Positions 16,624 through 25,628 of a stretch of DNA of 64,000 nucleotides are shown piece by piece. Position numbers and translations under genes: made by a program. Position 1 is the stretch's first letter. Every line of letters begins with the position of its first letter. The notes under the pieces are model-generated. The model had not been told where the DNA came from, searched no databases, and worked only from the letters and a program-made list of their open reading frames with translations. This DNA comes from Alteromonas sp. LOR (lineage in GTDB: Bacteria; Pseudomonadota; Gammaproteobacteria; Enterobacterales; Alteromonadaceae). The stretch lies in contig NZ_JQFW01000057.1 of assembly GCF_000753865.1 (NCBI RefSeq), positions 248,628 to 312,627 of the forward strand, read 5' to 3'.

Positions 16624-17643
16624 ATGTTGCAATCGCAATACGTGACAATTGATGGAAAACGCATTCACTATTTGAGTAAAGAGCCCTCAGCGGAGGTAGG
16701 TAAAGAGCCTTCAGCGGCTTTAGGTAGAGAGCCTTCAGCGGGCTTAGGTAGAGAGCCCTCAGCGGAGGTAGGTAAAGAGCCCTCAGCGGGCTTATGTAAA
16801 GAGCCTTCATCGCAACTAGGTAAGGAACTCACCAGTGATAATACATTGTTTGTATTATTTCATGGCTTTCCTGAAAACGCCCATGCATGGGAAGCTTTTA
16901 TTCGTACCTTACCTTCGCACTACGATATTGTTGCGCCAGACTTACCTGGTTATCATCTTTCCGATCCCTTAAGTGAAGAACGGCAATATGAAGTTCCTAC
17001 GTTAATAAAACGTATGGCCACCTTTATTGAGAAGGTTAAAAAAGGCAGAAAGGTGATTCTGGTTGCTCACGACTGGGGAGGTGCTATTGCTTGGCCGCTC
17101 ACTGCTTTTCATCCCGACTTAATTCATAAACTGGTTATATTGAATGCTGCGCATCCATCCACATTCACTCAATCTTTAATCGTTAGCAAACAACAACGAG
17201 TGAAGAGCCAGTATATCTCTTCGCTACGTGATAAAAACACAGTGTCGAGTTTGATATCGACAGATTTCAAATTACTTAAAGACATGCTTGGAGAGACGTT
17301 TTTTGAGCAGCAATGGGATTATGCCTCCACGTTGTTGAATGATTGGAGTCAAGAGGCACGCCTTAGCGCAATGCTTAATTACTACAGATGCATGCCTCAA
17401 GATATCCCTTCTGTTGATGCGTCGGACGAAGAGCTACAGGCTATACATGTTCCAAATATTCATATTGGGGTACCTACGCTAGTGCTGTGGGGAAGAAACG
17501 ATTTGGCGTTTGATGATGCAGTGCTACACGGGATTGAAAAGTATGTACCTCATTGTGAGGTTATTTATCACGAAACCGCAACACATTGGATCCACAGAGA
17601 GTTTCCAACCTGGGCGTCTGATAGAGTGCTAGCGTTTATTTAG
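16624..17643 (+). CDS. Epoxide-hydrolase-like alpha/beta hydrolase with an internal repeat insertion
   Basis: Alpha/beta hydrolase of the soluble epoxide hydrolase type: HGFPENAHAWE supplies the HGxP oxyanion motif, the nucleophile is the Asp of VAHDWGGAIAW (about residue 150), the acid region is LVLWGRNDLAF, and the catalytic His is in ATHWIHREFP. Tyr residues in MLNYYRCMP are placed as cap tyrosines. It differs from relatives by about 50 extra residues between strand 1 (YVTIDGKRIHYL) and strand 2 (LFVLFHGFP), made of six 8-residue repeats of the form EPSAxxGK. The insertion sits in a surface turn and keeps the frame. Monocistronic between two terminators. Substrate unknown. Confidence 0.88.
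   Translation: MLQSQYVTIDGKRIHYLSKEPSAEVGKEPSAALGREPSAGLGREPSAEVGKEPSAGLCKEPSSQLGKELTSDNTLFVLFHGFPENAHAWEAFIRTLPSHYDIVAPDLPGYHLSDPLSEERQYEVPTLIKRMATFIEKVKKGRKVILVAHDWGGAIAWPLTAFHPDLIHKLVILNAAHPSTFTQSLIVSKQQRVKSQYISSLRDKNTVSSLISTDFKLLKDMLGETFFEQQWDYASTLLNDWSQEARLSAMLNYYRCMPQDIPSVDASDEELQAIHVPNIHIGVPTLVLWGRNDLAFDDAVLHGIEKYVPHCEVIYHETATHWIHREFPTWASDRVLAFI
16681..16824 (+). repeat. Six in-frame 24-bp tandem repeats
   Basis: Units start at 16681, 16705, 16729, 16753, 16777 and 16801 and each opens with GAGCC(C/T)TCA. Units 1 and 4 are identical, which suggests recent block duplication. Each encodes EPS(A/S) followed by four residues. Confidence 0.95.
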
Positions 17644-17734
17644 CGCTTATTTAACGTTTTATTTATCAATGAAAGGAGCTGGGCTATCTTAACTATGAGG
17701 CTATATAGCCTATTAGGCTGCCATTAAACCAAAG

Positions 17735-17758
17735 AAAGCGCCTTAAGAGGCGCTTTTT
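17735..17758. terminator. Bidirectional terminator between convergent genes
   Basis: AAAGCGCCT-TAAG-AGGCGCTTT, with A-run before and T-run after; serves the epoxide-hydrolase-like gene and probably the DUF3718 gene. Confidence 0.88.
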
Positions 17759-17780
17759 ATGCTCTAACGATTCGTGAGTC

Positions 17781-18179
17781 TTAAATTCTGCTGTTTAGCT
17801 CTTCAGAGATTGGAGAAGACTGCAGTCCCTGTTCTGCTATCCATGCTTGCAGTGTTTTACCGTCTGCTTCAGGCGTTTGTAAAACTTTACTTGGCATTTT
17901 CTTAACCAGTAATGTACCTACTTCAACCGCATTGCTAGAAAGTGCTGTTCTAATCAAGCTTTGCCCACCACACGATATACCCGAGTAATAGTCATGTAAT
18001 TTTAATCTGTAATCTGACTGCACACGACGCATCTTTTTACGTAGTTCGCCTTTGTCGTCTGCTTCTACAATAGTGCAGATGTTAGCAAGGGCATCATTAA
18101 TATCGTCTGCCTGAGCAACGTTTGAAAAGGCGACAGTAGACGCAGCGATAAGTAGAGAAGATTTAACTATTTTCAACAT
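17781..18179 (-). CDS. Exported DUF3718-like protein
   Basis: 132 residues with a clear signal peptide (MLKIVKSSLLIAASTVAFSNVAQADD, cleavage after AQA). The mature part has two cysteines (ANIC and GISCGGQSL) that could form a disulfide, and the pattern ADDKGELRKKMRR...LKLHDYYSGISCGGQSLIRTAL. This agrees with my recollection of the DUF3718 family common in Alteromonas and Shewanella; the function is unknown. Periplasmic location is expected. Transcribed alone, convergent with the epoxide-hydrolase-like gene. Confidence 0.75.
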   Translation of the reverse strand: MLKIVKSSLLIAASTVAFSNVAQADDINDALANICTIVEADDKGELRKKMRRVQSDYRLKLHDYYSGISCGGQSLIRTALSSNAVEVGTLLVKKMPSKVLQTPEADGKTLQAWIAEQGLQSSPISEELNSRI

Positions 18180-18511
18180 GGTTAAAATTCCTATTCGATA
18201 TGGGGTGGTTGTTTTGTGTACGACTTAATTAAACGCAATGTCGGGGAAAGCAAAAACATACAAACAGATAACTAAGTATGAGCATTCATACCCTATACTA
18301 AAGTTCATGCTACTTTAGTGTTGCTTTTAGCTTTTAGTATTAATGATTTGCGTGTTCTATATGCGCTTTATCGCCAATGATTGAAAATCACAATTTTGTT
18401 AGAAAAGGGGGTTGCTAGTGTCGAAAGGCAAATATAGAAAAGCCCCAATCAGCTTATAAGTTAATTGGGGCTTAAAATGGGGGGGGGGTTAACAATTGAT
18501 ATCTAAAAGGC
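18180..18511. other. Intergenic region upstream of the DUF3718 gene and downstream of lysR
   Basis: Holds the LysR-gene terminator and a run of ten G at 18479-18488. The AT-rich part 18200-18420 presumably carries the promoter of the DUF3718 gene. No gene seen. Confidence 0.6.
18441..18472 (-). terminator. Terminator of the LysR-type gene
   Basis: AGCCCCAAT (18441-18449) pairs with ATTGGGGCT (18464-18472); on the minus strand the stem is followed by TTTCT. Confidence 0.8.
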
Positions 18512-19414
18512 TCAGTGAGGCTTAAAGGTGCTCGCTACTTCCATAATCTGCTCTCGCATCCACATATGGGCATAGTCATGGTCAGCACTGACGTGCCAAT
18601 ACAGATAATATTCTACTGGCGGTAAATCAAAAGGCACTTCATAAATAGCAAGGTCGTAGTGCTTGGCCAAATGGAATGGCAAACACGCAATCAAATCGGT
18701 CTTAACAATGGTACTTGGCACTGTTAAGAAGTGCTGTCCGCGCATCACTTCTTTCCGACGCTTACCCATTTTATCCAGTGCAACATCGATAGGGCCTGCT
18801 CCCGACTTTCTTTGAGACACATTAATATGACCTAAGCGCAAAAACGTTTCTAAATCGAGGCCGTTCTTAAGTGCCGGATGATTTTTTCTCGCTAATACCA
18901 CAAACCGATCTTGAGCAATTTTATCTTTGCATAAATGGGGGTCGGTAAAGGTAGATGCATCGGCAAAAAAATCTAATGTGCCGCTTGCCATTGCTGACAC
19001 CACCTGGCTTCGTGGAATTTCGTAATTGGTTATACCGATATTAGGTGCTAAATTTTGAAGGCGAGACACTAGGCGGGGCATAATACTCGCTTCTAACAAG
19101 TCTCGACTCGCAAAATTAAATGATTTTTCAGCCGTAAGCGGGTCGAAAGTGTGACTTTCTTGCACACTTTTTCGCAATAGAGCGAGTGCTTGTCTAGCAG
19201 GAACAATGATATTTTGCGCTACGGGCGTTGGCGTCATACTGTGACCTGTGCGCACGAATAAGGGATCGTTTAACATCTCTCTTAATCTTGCTAATGAGTT
19301 ACTCACGGCAGGTTGCGTTATACAGAGGACATCGGCTGCTTTTGTTAAGCTGCCAGCTGTGTATATCGCATCAAACACAGCAAAAAGGTTCAAGTCGACT
19401 CTATTGAGATTCAT
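18512..19414 (-). CDS. LysR-family transcriptional regulator
   Basis: 300 residues. The N-terminal winged helix-turn-helix is typical (NLNRVDLNLFAVFDAIYTAG, then SLTKAADVLCITQPAVSNSL and RLREMLNDPLFVR). The rest is a periplasmic-binding-like effector domain with a NodD/PnpR-like ending. It is divergent from the MaoC-domain gene with 221 bp between, the classic LysR arrangement, so it probably controls that gene and perhaps the neighbouring acyl-CoA genes. The effector is unknown. Confidence 0.93.
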   Translation of the reverse strand: MNLNRVDLNLFAVFDAIYTAGSLTKAADVLCITQPAVSNSLARLREMLNDPLFVRTGHSMTPTPVAQNIIVPARQALALLRKSVQESHTFDPLTAEKSFNFASRDLLEASIMPRLVSRLQNLAPNIGITNYEIPRSQVVSAMASGTLDFFADASTFTDPHLCKDKIAQDRFVVLARKNHPALKNGLDLETFLRLGHINVSQRKSGAGPIDVALDKMGKRRKEVMRGQHFLTVPSTIVKTDLIACLPFHLAKHYDLAIYEVPFDLPPVEYYLYWHVSADHDYAHMWMREQIMEVASTFKPH

Positions 19415-19520
19415 AAGTAATCCTTCAGTGGGGCGAGTGCCCTGAAAAAGCCAATAGATAAAACGGAAGCTATGATGACGTAATTAAATGTCACAATTAT
19501 GTTCACAGCAACCACTAATT

Positions 19521-19537
19521 GTTTACGAGAGTGTAAC
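19521..19537. promoter_or_regulatory. Candidate LysR-type binding dyad
   Basis: GTTTACGAGAGTGTAAC is an imperfect dyad with the TT-N11-AA form of LysR sites, placed between the divergent lysR and maoC-like genes. Confidence 0.35.
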
Positions 19538-19635
19538 AAGAATATTTATAAATACCTATTATTAAAAGTTAATTGAAACATTCATCTTAGTAATAGTAGT
19601 TTAGTAACATTACAAATAGGACAGGATACAAACCA

Positions 19636-20082
19636 ATGAAAACACTCATCGATTTATCAGTAGGCGATACATTTGAACAGTCAGAATGGCTTGTCGTGTC
19701 ACAAGACATGATAACTCAGTTTGCCAATGCCACTGGCGACCACCAATGGATCCATTTAGATGAAGCACGCTGCGCTAAAGAAAGCCCATTTAAAACAACC
19801 ATTGCTCACGGCTTTCTATCTGCATCGTTGATGCCCAATGCATTTTCACAAGTTGTAGGGCACAGCGATAAAATTGCTTCAACGATAAATTATGGCATGG
19901 ATAAGCTACGCTTTTTAGAGCCTGTGAGACGTGATGATGCTATTCGATATCAATTTAAAGTCACTGATATTTCTGATAAACCTCAGGGTAAATTGTATAA
20001 GGTCGAAGCTAGCTGCATGCTAAAATCAAGCGGAAAACCCGCACTGGTCGGGACTTTTTTAATGCTTGCTGTATTGGCCTAA
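19636..20082 (+). CDS. MaoC-like (R)-specific enoyl-CoA hydratase
   Basis: 148-residue single hot-dog-fold hydratase. The hydratase-2 motif is visible: FANATGDHQWIHLDEARCAKESPFKTTIAHGF, with catalytic Asp and His in GDHQWIH. Such enzymes hydrate trans-2-enoyl-CoA to (R)-3-hydroxyacyl-CoA, linking beta-oxidation to PHA precursors or to odd substrates. AGGACAGGAT precedes the ATG. Divergent from the LysR gene that probably regulates it. Confidence 0.92.
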   Translation: MKTLIDLSVGDTFEQSEWLVVSQDMITQFANATGDHQWIHLDEARCAKESPFKTTIAHGFLSASLMPNAFSQVVGHSDKIASTINYGMDKLRFLEPVRRDDAIRYQFKVTDISDKPQGKLYKVEASCMLKSSGKPALVGTFLMLAVLA

Positions 20083-20496
20083 CGCTAACCCTTTCGTTTA
20101 CTTTAAGCTCGGTTTTAGGGTAGGGCGACGAAAATGTGTAAAAAGTTTGGATGTTTGGTGTATGAAAAAATGCGGGTGCAGATGAGAAGGACTTGGCGGT
20201 TTAAAGGTTAAATGGTTAAAAGGTTTAGTAACGTTAATGCAACTCACTATGAGCTGATGATACTTGCCTGTTAGCTAATGCTAAAGTTTAATACATTATG
20301 TAGTTCGAACTCCTAAAAGCATAAAGTCGAACACGTAAAGCTGTACATATAAAGCAAAGCCGACAATTATTCAGACGATACTAATTTAGCCGAAACGAAT
20401 TCAGCGGATAGTGCGCACCGTGTATAAAAACACGGCGCACAGTATCCGCTTAGCTATTTTCACATCATTGATGTTTTAACTATTAGCTGTACTCGC
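20083..20496. other. Intergenic region without a gene
   Basis: Contains short runs of GGTTAAA-like direct repeats near 20195-20230 and a long inverted repeat at 20403-20450. No ORF worth calling and no known RNA recognised. Confidence 0.55.
20403..20450. repeat. Long imperfect inverted repeat
   Basis: The arms begin AGCGGATA (20403-20410) and end TATCCGCT (20443-20450); inner parts GTGCGCACCGTGT and ACACGGCGCAC pair with one bulge around an AT-rich loop. It lies downstream of the entericidin-like gene but has no clear U-run, so it may protect a transcript end rather than terminate. Confidence 0.7.
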
Positions 20497-20652
20497 TTAT
20501 GACGCGTCGTCAGCAGCATCTTCAATGGCGTCGCCAGCGCTTTCAATATCTTCTCCAGCGCCTTCAACCGTGGCACAGCCGCCAATGCTTGCACCCATTA
20601 CTAGTGCAAAAAACGCTGTTCTTAAAATCTTTGACTCTATTAACTTATTCAT
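20497..20652 (-). CDS. Entericidin-like small lipoprotein
   Basis: 51 residues from the ATG at 20652, which is preceded by ACGGAGA; a longer frame to 20706 lacks a ribosome site. A lipoprotein signal with lipobox IGGC (ALVMGASIGGCATVEG) is followed by an acidic, Ala-rich helix GEDIESAGDAIEDAADDAS, the composition of the entericidin A/B family. Membrane lipoprotein, often stress-induced; the role here is unknown. It starts 62 bp after the mscS stop on the same strand and may be cotranscribed with it. Confidence 0.78.
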   Translation of the reverse strand: MNKLIESKILRTAFFALVMGASIGGCATVEGAGEDIESAGDAIEDAADDAS

Positions 20653-20714
20653 AATGTATCTCCGTTTTATGATTTGAATAGTCATTCTATCCATTGGTTG
20701 TCGCACATCAGTGT

Positions 20715-21620
20715 TTACTGAGTTTCTTCTTTGTCCTTGAGCATAGTGTCAAGGTTATCGCTCCCTTTTGAATTAAAATCCAAAGTACGAATTGGGAACG
20801 GAATTAGAATATCGTTTTCTTCCAGCACGGTTTTAACCGTACAGACTGCATCGTGGCGAACGTCCATGAAGCCATGTTCACCCGGATAGCTTATCCAAAA
20901 CCACAGCACTAGATTAATACTAGAGTCGCCAAAGGATTCGGCATATACCGCAGTTTCATCATTAATAATGACGTATTCTTTGTCTTTCATCGCCTCGACA
21001 ATGACCGTGCCGGCTTTCTCAATATCATCGGCATAGGATATGCCAACAGGAACTTCTATCCGTCTTTTTCCGAGGGTGGAGTAGTTAGTAAGAATATTTC
21101 TAAACAAAATCTTGTTCGGAATAACTTCTAACTGACCGTAAAATGTTTCTACCAAGGTATTGCGCAGGTTAATACTTTTTACGTTACCAAATACGCCTTC
21201 TGCTTTTATTACATCACCAATTTCAAACGGCTTGCGGATGCCCATTGCGATACCGGCGATAAAGTTCTCTGTCATATCCTGAAACGCAAAACCGATAGCT
21301 AGGCCAATAATGCCTGCGCCGGCTAACAATGATGTCACAGTGCCCTTTAAACCCACGAAATCAAGAGCAATAAAAATACCGGCGATCAAAACAAGCGATT
21401 TAACAATAGAAGTAAGTAACCCCGCAATCTGGCGAGATTCAAACGTACGACGCATCACAGTACCGGCGATATTTCCTACAATCCTTGCGATAAAGCCAAA
21501 TGCGATAGCAATCAGCAATGCAACCACTATGTTAGGAAGAATAGTTATTGCGCTTTCCATCCAAGTTTCTAGCTTTCCGGTGAGCAATTTATACACGTCG
21601 TCGATGCGAGGTATTTCCAT
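20715..21620 (-). CDS. Small-conductance mechanosensitive channel (MscS family)
   Basis: 301 residues. An N-terminal hydrophobic part gives about three membrane helices (ITILPNIVVALLIAIAFGFI, LVLIAGIFIALDFV, LLAGAGIIGLAIGFAFQD). The pore-lining block is GAGIIGLAIGFAFQDMTENFIAGI, followed by the beta domain (FEIGDVIKAEGVFGNVKSI and NTLVETFYGQLEVIPNKILF). This is the standard MscS order. It releases solutes on hypo-osmotic shock from the inner membrane. The C-terminal acidic tail is short. Confidence 0.94.
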   Translation of the reverse strand: MEIPRIDDVYKLLTGKLETWMESAITILPNIVVALLIAIAFGFIARIVGNIAGTVMRRTFESRQIAGLLTSIVKSLVLIAGIFIALDFVGLKGTVTSLLAGAGIIGLAIGFAFQDMTENFIAGIAMGIRKPFEIGDVIKAEGVFGNVKSINLRNTLVETFYGQLEVIPNKILFRNILTNYSTLGKRRIEVPVGISYADDIEKAGTVIVEAMKDKEYVIINDETAVYAESFGDSSINLVLWFWISYPGEHGFMDVRHDAVCTVKTVLEENDILIPFPIRTLDFNSKGSDNLDTMLKDKEETQ

Positions 21621-22030
21621 AAGCGTGTTGTTTTCTTCTATTTGTGACTAATAAAAGGGAGTTAACAAGAACCGTTCCGCATTTCCAAGTTTTTTAAGGT
21701 TATGAATTTGTTGATGTTTATATTTCATTCTGAACAAGAGAGCTGCAGGTCGTGTACTAATTTCACGCCTAATCCGCAATTTCTACCCATTATTATCGAT
21801 ATTCACCGCAACGCTTATCCTAAAGTATAACTGGTAAGACCATGTGTAAAATTAATGTAAACATATTATTCACAATAAATTTACAAACTTAGGAATCAGG
21901 CATAGTATCAATTTGAGGACATAGGTTGTTTATGCCCTTATAAAAATAACAGAAAATCGAATAGCAGGTCGCTAGCGGAACGCGAGATTATATTTGCCGG
22001 TAGTGAAACGCCCAGATTTGGAATCACACT
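21621..22030. other. Divergent promoter region between mscS and the TonB receptor
   Basis: AT-rich with no gene. TGTAAACA near 21854 and TTTACA near 21886 form a loose dyad, not strong enough for an operator call. Confidence 0.5.
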
Positions 22031-24727
22031 ATGAAATTGAATACGCGTAAAACTGCAGTTGCTGCTTATGTTGGCGCTGCATTACTTTGCTCTCCCATGA
22101 TCGCAACAGCCCAAGAAGCTGACACCGAAAATGAAAAAGAAGCAAAACGGGATGTTGAACTTATTCTTGTTACCGGTAGTTTCGTTCGTCGCAGCGAAAA
22201 CTTTGAATCTCCTTCTCCTCTGGCAGTGGTAGACAGCGTCGCAATCGACTCGATTGGTGCAAAAAATATCGCTGATATCACACAAACCCTTACTATTAAT
22301 ACTGGCGCAGAAAACAATCCTGACGCATTTACTCAAAATGCGACAGCAGGTACATCTAATATAAACCTTCGCGGTTTAGGTGTTGCATCTACGTTAGTGC
22401 TTCTAAACAACAAACGCCAGGTTGTTACCGCTCAGCCTACCAACCAAGGTCTTAACTTTGTTGATACGAGCTCACTCGTACCAATGATAGCGATAGACAG
22501 AATGGAAGTAGTGAAAGACGGTGCGTCTGCACTATACGGTTCTGATGCGGTAGCTGGCGTAGTGAACTTCATCACAAAGCGCAACTATGACGGCGCAATG
22601 ATTACAGCCGACTATCAAGACGGTGCCCATGGCGATAACAGCGAATACGTACTCCAAGGTCTTTGGGGAGCGTCTGGCGATAACGGCAATGTAATGGCCG
22701 CTATTAGTTACACTAATCGTTCACCCTTATTTATCGCTGACAGACGCTTAAGTCGCCCAGAGGATGATACCAGTGCGTTAGGTAACCCAGGCTCTTACTT
22801 CTTACCAACAGGCACACCCATTATCGACCCTTACGGGTGTGAGGAATTTGGTGGTTCTGAAAGGCTATTAGCGCCAAGTGGAACAGCGCCAGGCGGCTTA
22901 GAAGTTGGCTTTTGTCAGTTCGACTTCGGTAAGTTCTACTCTTATGTACCTGATGAAAGTCGCCTCAATACCTATGTTAGCGCAAACTATGAGTTTGATA
23001 ATGACATAACGTGGTCTGCAGAGTTCGGTATGGCAAGAAACCGCGCTGAACGTGGCGGGGCACCTAGCTTTCCTATCTTAACGTCGCCGATTGTTCCAGA
23101 TTACCATCCACAAAACCCATTCGGCACAGGCGTTGCGTTTTTCGGCCGTGCAGAGGGTAACGGTTTTGCTGGCGACCCTGCTAACACAGAGTCAGATACC
23201 TTTAGATTCAGCACGAACCTTCAGGGCGTAACAGACACCGGTTTCTGGGAAGTAAGCTATACCAGAGCAGTTAACGACTTTATGTTCCAAGTACCTGACG
23301 TACTGAATACAGAGTTCCAGTTGGCGCTATTCGGTTTTGGTGGTTCAGATTGTAACCCGGTTACAGGCACGCCAGGTGCAGGCAGCTGTGAGTTCTTTAA
23401 TCCGTTTTCAACGTCTTACACATCGGCGCCTAACTCAGACTATGTTGTTGATTCATTCACAGCAAAACAGGTTATTGATTCAAAATCTGACTTAGAAGTG
23501 ATTGAAGCGTTCACCTCATTTGATGTATTTGAAATGGACGGTGGTTTTGCTGCGTTAGCGCTTGGCTTACAGTACAGAAACCAAGACCTCAGTATGGATT
23601 ACGACGCACTATCTAACCAAGATAGCTTTACGTTTGTAATCGGTAACCCTGACATTGACGGTAGTCAGGACGTCTGGGCTGCATTTGGTGAATTAGCATT
23701 GCCAATTAACGATCAGCTAGACGTTCAGGTAGCCGTGCGTTACGAAGACTACGGCGGTACTATTGGTAGTACGGTAGATCCGAAGTTAGCGGTTTCTTAC
23801 AGAGCTACTGACGAGTTTTCACTACGAGGCTCAATATCAACCTCATTCCGAGCACCTACTGTATTCTTAGCTCAAGGTGGCGCGACGACCCTACAGCAGC
23901 TTCAAGATCCAGTTCAGGGCGCAACAGCATTCGTTGCAGTTAGAACGGAAGGTAATGAAGATCTTAAGCCAGAAGAGTCAACAGCTTATAATATTGGCTT
24001 CTCTTATGAGCCATTTAGAGATCTTTCCATTGAAGTTGATTATTGGAACTTCGAGTTTGAAGACCTGATTATTCAAGAAAATGCGCAAGCAGTATTGAAT
24101 GCAGACCCTACAAATACTGATCGCGTATTGCGTGCCGGTGACCCACTTACTGGGCCTGTGCTACAAATAAACAATACCTATGTCAATGCGAGTTCATTGG
24201 AAACGTCGGGTGTTGATTTTGTTGCAAGTTACAAACTTGAGTCAGATGCAGGCGTATTTACACCTTCATTAAATGCAACCTACATTACAAAGTATGACCT
24301 TTCTGACCCACAAGCGGGAAGCATCGACGGTGCGGGAAGACGTAACTTCAACAATATCGGAACTTCGTCACCAGAGCTTCGTGTTAACGTAGGTCTTGGT
24401 TGGAAACACGACGTTCACGCAGCTAACCTGTTTGTACGCTATATCTCTTCGTACGACGATGATCAAAACTGTGCTGACGGTACCTCTAATACAGGTACAT
24501 GTGCTGGCGGCTTCTTTGAAGTAGACAGTATGGTAACTGTAGATGCGCAGTATAATATCGATATTGGCAGCATGTACGATACTGAGCAGAGCTACGTTCT
24601 TACCATTGGTGGAATCAACTTGTTCGACGAAGAGCCACCTAGATTGTTCACAAACAGTGGTTTCGACTCTAAGGTTCACGATCCAAGAGGTCGTCAAATA
24701 TATGCAAGGCTTGCTGTTGAGTTTTAA
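22031..24727 (+). CDS. TonB-dependent receptor
   Basis: 898-residue outer-membrane receptor. Signal peptide ends near IATAQEA; a TonB-box-like ELILVTGSFVRR is followed by the plug domain (INLRGLGVASTLVLLNNKR, DRMEVVKDGASALYGSDAVAGVVNF) and a beta barrel ending in a C-terminal phenylalanine (YARLAVEF). The VTGSxxRR start and plug resemble receptors of Alteromonadales for carbohydrates or other organic nutrients rather than siderophores, but the substrate is not defined by neighbours. Monocistronic, followed by a strong terminator. Confidence 0.93.
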   Translation: MKLNTRKTAVAAYVGAALLCSPMIATAQEADTENEKEAKRDVELILVTGSFVRRSENFESPSPLAVVDSVAIDSIGAKNIADITQTLTINTGAENNPDAFTQNATAGTSNINLRGLGVASTLVLLNNKRQVVTAQPTNQGLNFVDTSSLVPMIAIDRMEVVKDGASALYGSDAVAGVVNFITKRNYDGAMITADYQDGAHGDNSEYVLQGLWGASGDNGNVMAAISYTNRSPLFIADRRLSRPEDDTSALGNPGSYFLPTGTPIIDPYGCEEFGGSERLLAPSGTAPGGLEVGFCQFDFGKFYSYVPDESRLNTYVSANYEFDNDITWSAEFGMARNRAERGGAPSFPILTSPIVPDYHPQNPFGTGVAFFGRAEGNGFAGDPANTESDTFRFSTNLQGVTDTGFWEVSYTRAVNDFMFQVPDVLNTEFQLALFGFGGSDCNPVTGTPGAGSCEFFNPFSTSYTSAPNSDYVVDSFTAKQVIDSKSDLEVIEAFTSFDVFEMDGGFAALALGLQYRNQDLSMDYDALSNQDSFTFVIGNPDIDGSQDVWAAFGELALPINDQLDVQVAVRYEDYGGTIGSTVDPKLAVSYRATDEFSLRGSISTSFRAPTVFLAQGGATTLQQLQDPVQGATAFVAVRTEGNEDLKPEESTAYNIGFSYEPFRDLSIEVDYWNFEFEDLIIQENAQAVLNADPTNTDRVLRAGDPLTGPVLQINNTYVNASSLETSGVDFVASYKLESDAGVFTPSLNATYITKYDLSDPQAGSIDGAGRRNFNNIGTSSPELRVNVGLGWKHDVHAANLFVRYISSYDDDQNCADGTSNTGTCAGGFFEVDSMVTVDAQYNIDIGSMYDTEQSYVLTIGGINLFDEEPPRLFTNSGFDSKVHDPRGRQIYARLAVEF

Positions 24728-24752
24728 TAGTTAGTTTTTTATATAAAATAGC

Positions 24753-24779
24753 AAAGCCGGCTTCGATGCCGGCTTTTTT
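24753..24779 (+). terminator. Terminator of the TonB receptor gene
   Basis: AAAGCCGGC and GCCGGCTTT around TTCGAT, then a T-run. Confidence 0.92.
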
Positions 24780-24890
24780 GTAAACATTTGTCACCACTGA
24801 TACCTGAAACTTGGCATTTTAATATTAGCGTTTACTTTTCAATTTAACGCTGAGTTATTTAGAGTATCCAAAACAGTAGGAGATAGTGCT

Positions 24891-25193
24891 ATGACAACGA
24901 AACTAGATGACGCCGCCATTGAGTCTAAATTAATCACACTCAACGAATTGGTCGTTGATGGTGACAAATGGGTGAGAGACGGTGATGCAATAACAAAGAC
25001 GTTTTCGTTTAAAAGTTTTATTCGAGCGTTTGGTTGGATGTCACAAATTGCTATTTGGGCTGAAAAGCTCAAACATCATCCCGAATGGTTTAATGTTTAT
25101 AACAAAGTGGAAGTAAAATTAACCACTCATGATGTTGATGGATTGAGTGATCTCGACTTTTCACTGGCTGAAAAAATGGAAAAGTTTAAATAG
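24891..25193 (+). CDS. Pterin-4a-carbinolamine dehydratase
   Basis: 100 residues of the PCD/DCoH family, which dehydrates 4a-hydroxytetrahydrobiopterin in the recycling of the phenylalanine hydroxylase cofactor. The signature [21 protein letters not shown] carries the catalytic His pair and the PEW motif, and [15 protein letters not shown] gives the first helix. The start is preceded by GTAGGAGA. No phenylalanine hydroxylase is in the window, so the partner enzyme is elsewhere or it has another role. Confidence 0.93.
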   Translation: MTTKLDDAAIESKLITLNELVVDGDKWVRDGDAITKTFSFKSFIRAFGWMSQIAIWAEKLKHHPEWFNVYNKVEVKLTTHDVDGLSDLDFSLAEKMEKFK

Positions 25194-25301
25194 ATAGAGA
25201 CGTAAAAGCGGATAAAGCGCATTATTTTGTATTATGTTTGCACACATTGTTCAATAAACCTGCGAACAGTCAGAAAAATGCAATATTTTGATGTTAGACG
25301 C

Positions 25302-25329
25302 TTGTGTTAGAAAAGTCCCTATGTATAAT
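25302..25329 (+). promoter_or_regulatory. Promoter of the initiator tRNA / rimP operon
   Basis: TTGTGT (25302-25307) and a perfect TATAAT (25324-25329) with a 16-bp spacer; a GC-rich stretch (CGCTCC) follows the -10, as in growth-rate-controlled stable RNA promoters. Confidence 0.75.
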
Positions 25330-25386
25330 ACGCTCCACGTTGAGGCGAGGAAGAAAAGCCAAGCAATCTCAACCGATATTTTCTGG

Positions 25387-25463
<77 letters not shown>

Positions 25464-25484
25464 CAGAAAATATACCAGAATTTT

Positions 25485-25507
25485 TAAAATGTGAATATCA
25501 CATTTTA
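25485..25507 (+). repeat. Perfect hairpin between the two tRNA genes
   Basis: TAAAATGTGA-ATA-TCACATTTTA, 10-bp arms, no U-run after it. Possibly a processing signal. Confidence 0.6.
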
Positions 25508-25516
25508 CCGTACAGA

Positions 25517-25593
<77 letters not shown>

Positions 25594-25600
25594 CATTAAA

Positions 25601-25628
25601 AACCCAGCTAACGCTGGTTTTTTTTTTG
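25601..25628 (+). terminator. Terminator after the tRNA pair
   Basis: CCAGC-TAAC-GCTGG followed by eleven T; short stem, so partial read-through into rimP is plausible. Confidence 0.75.
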
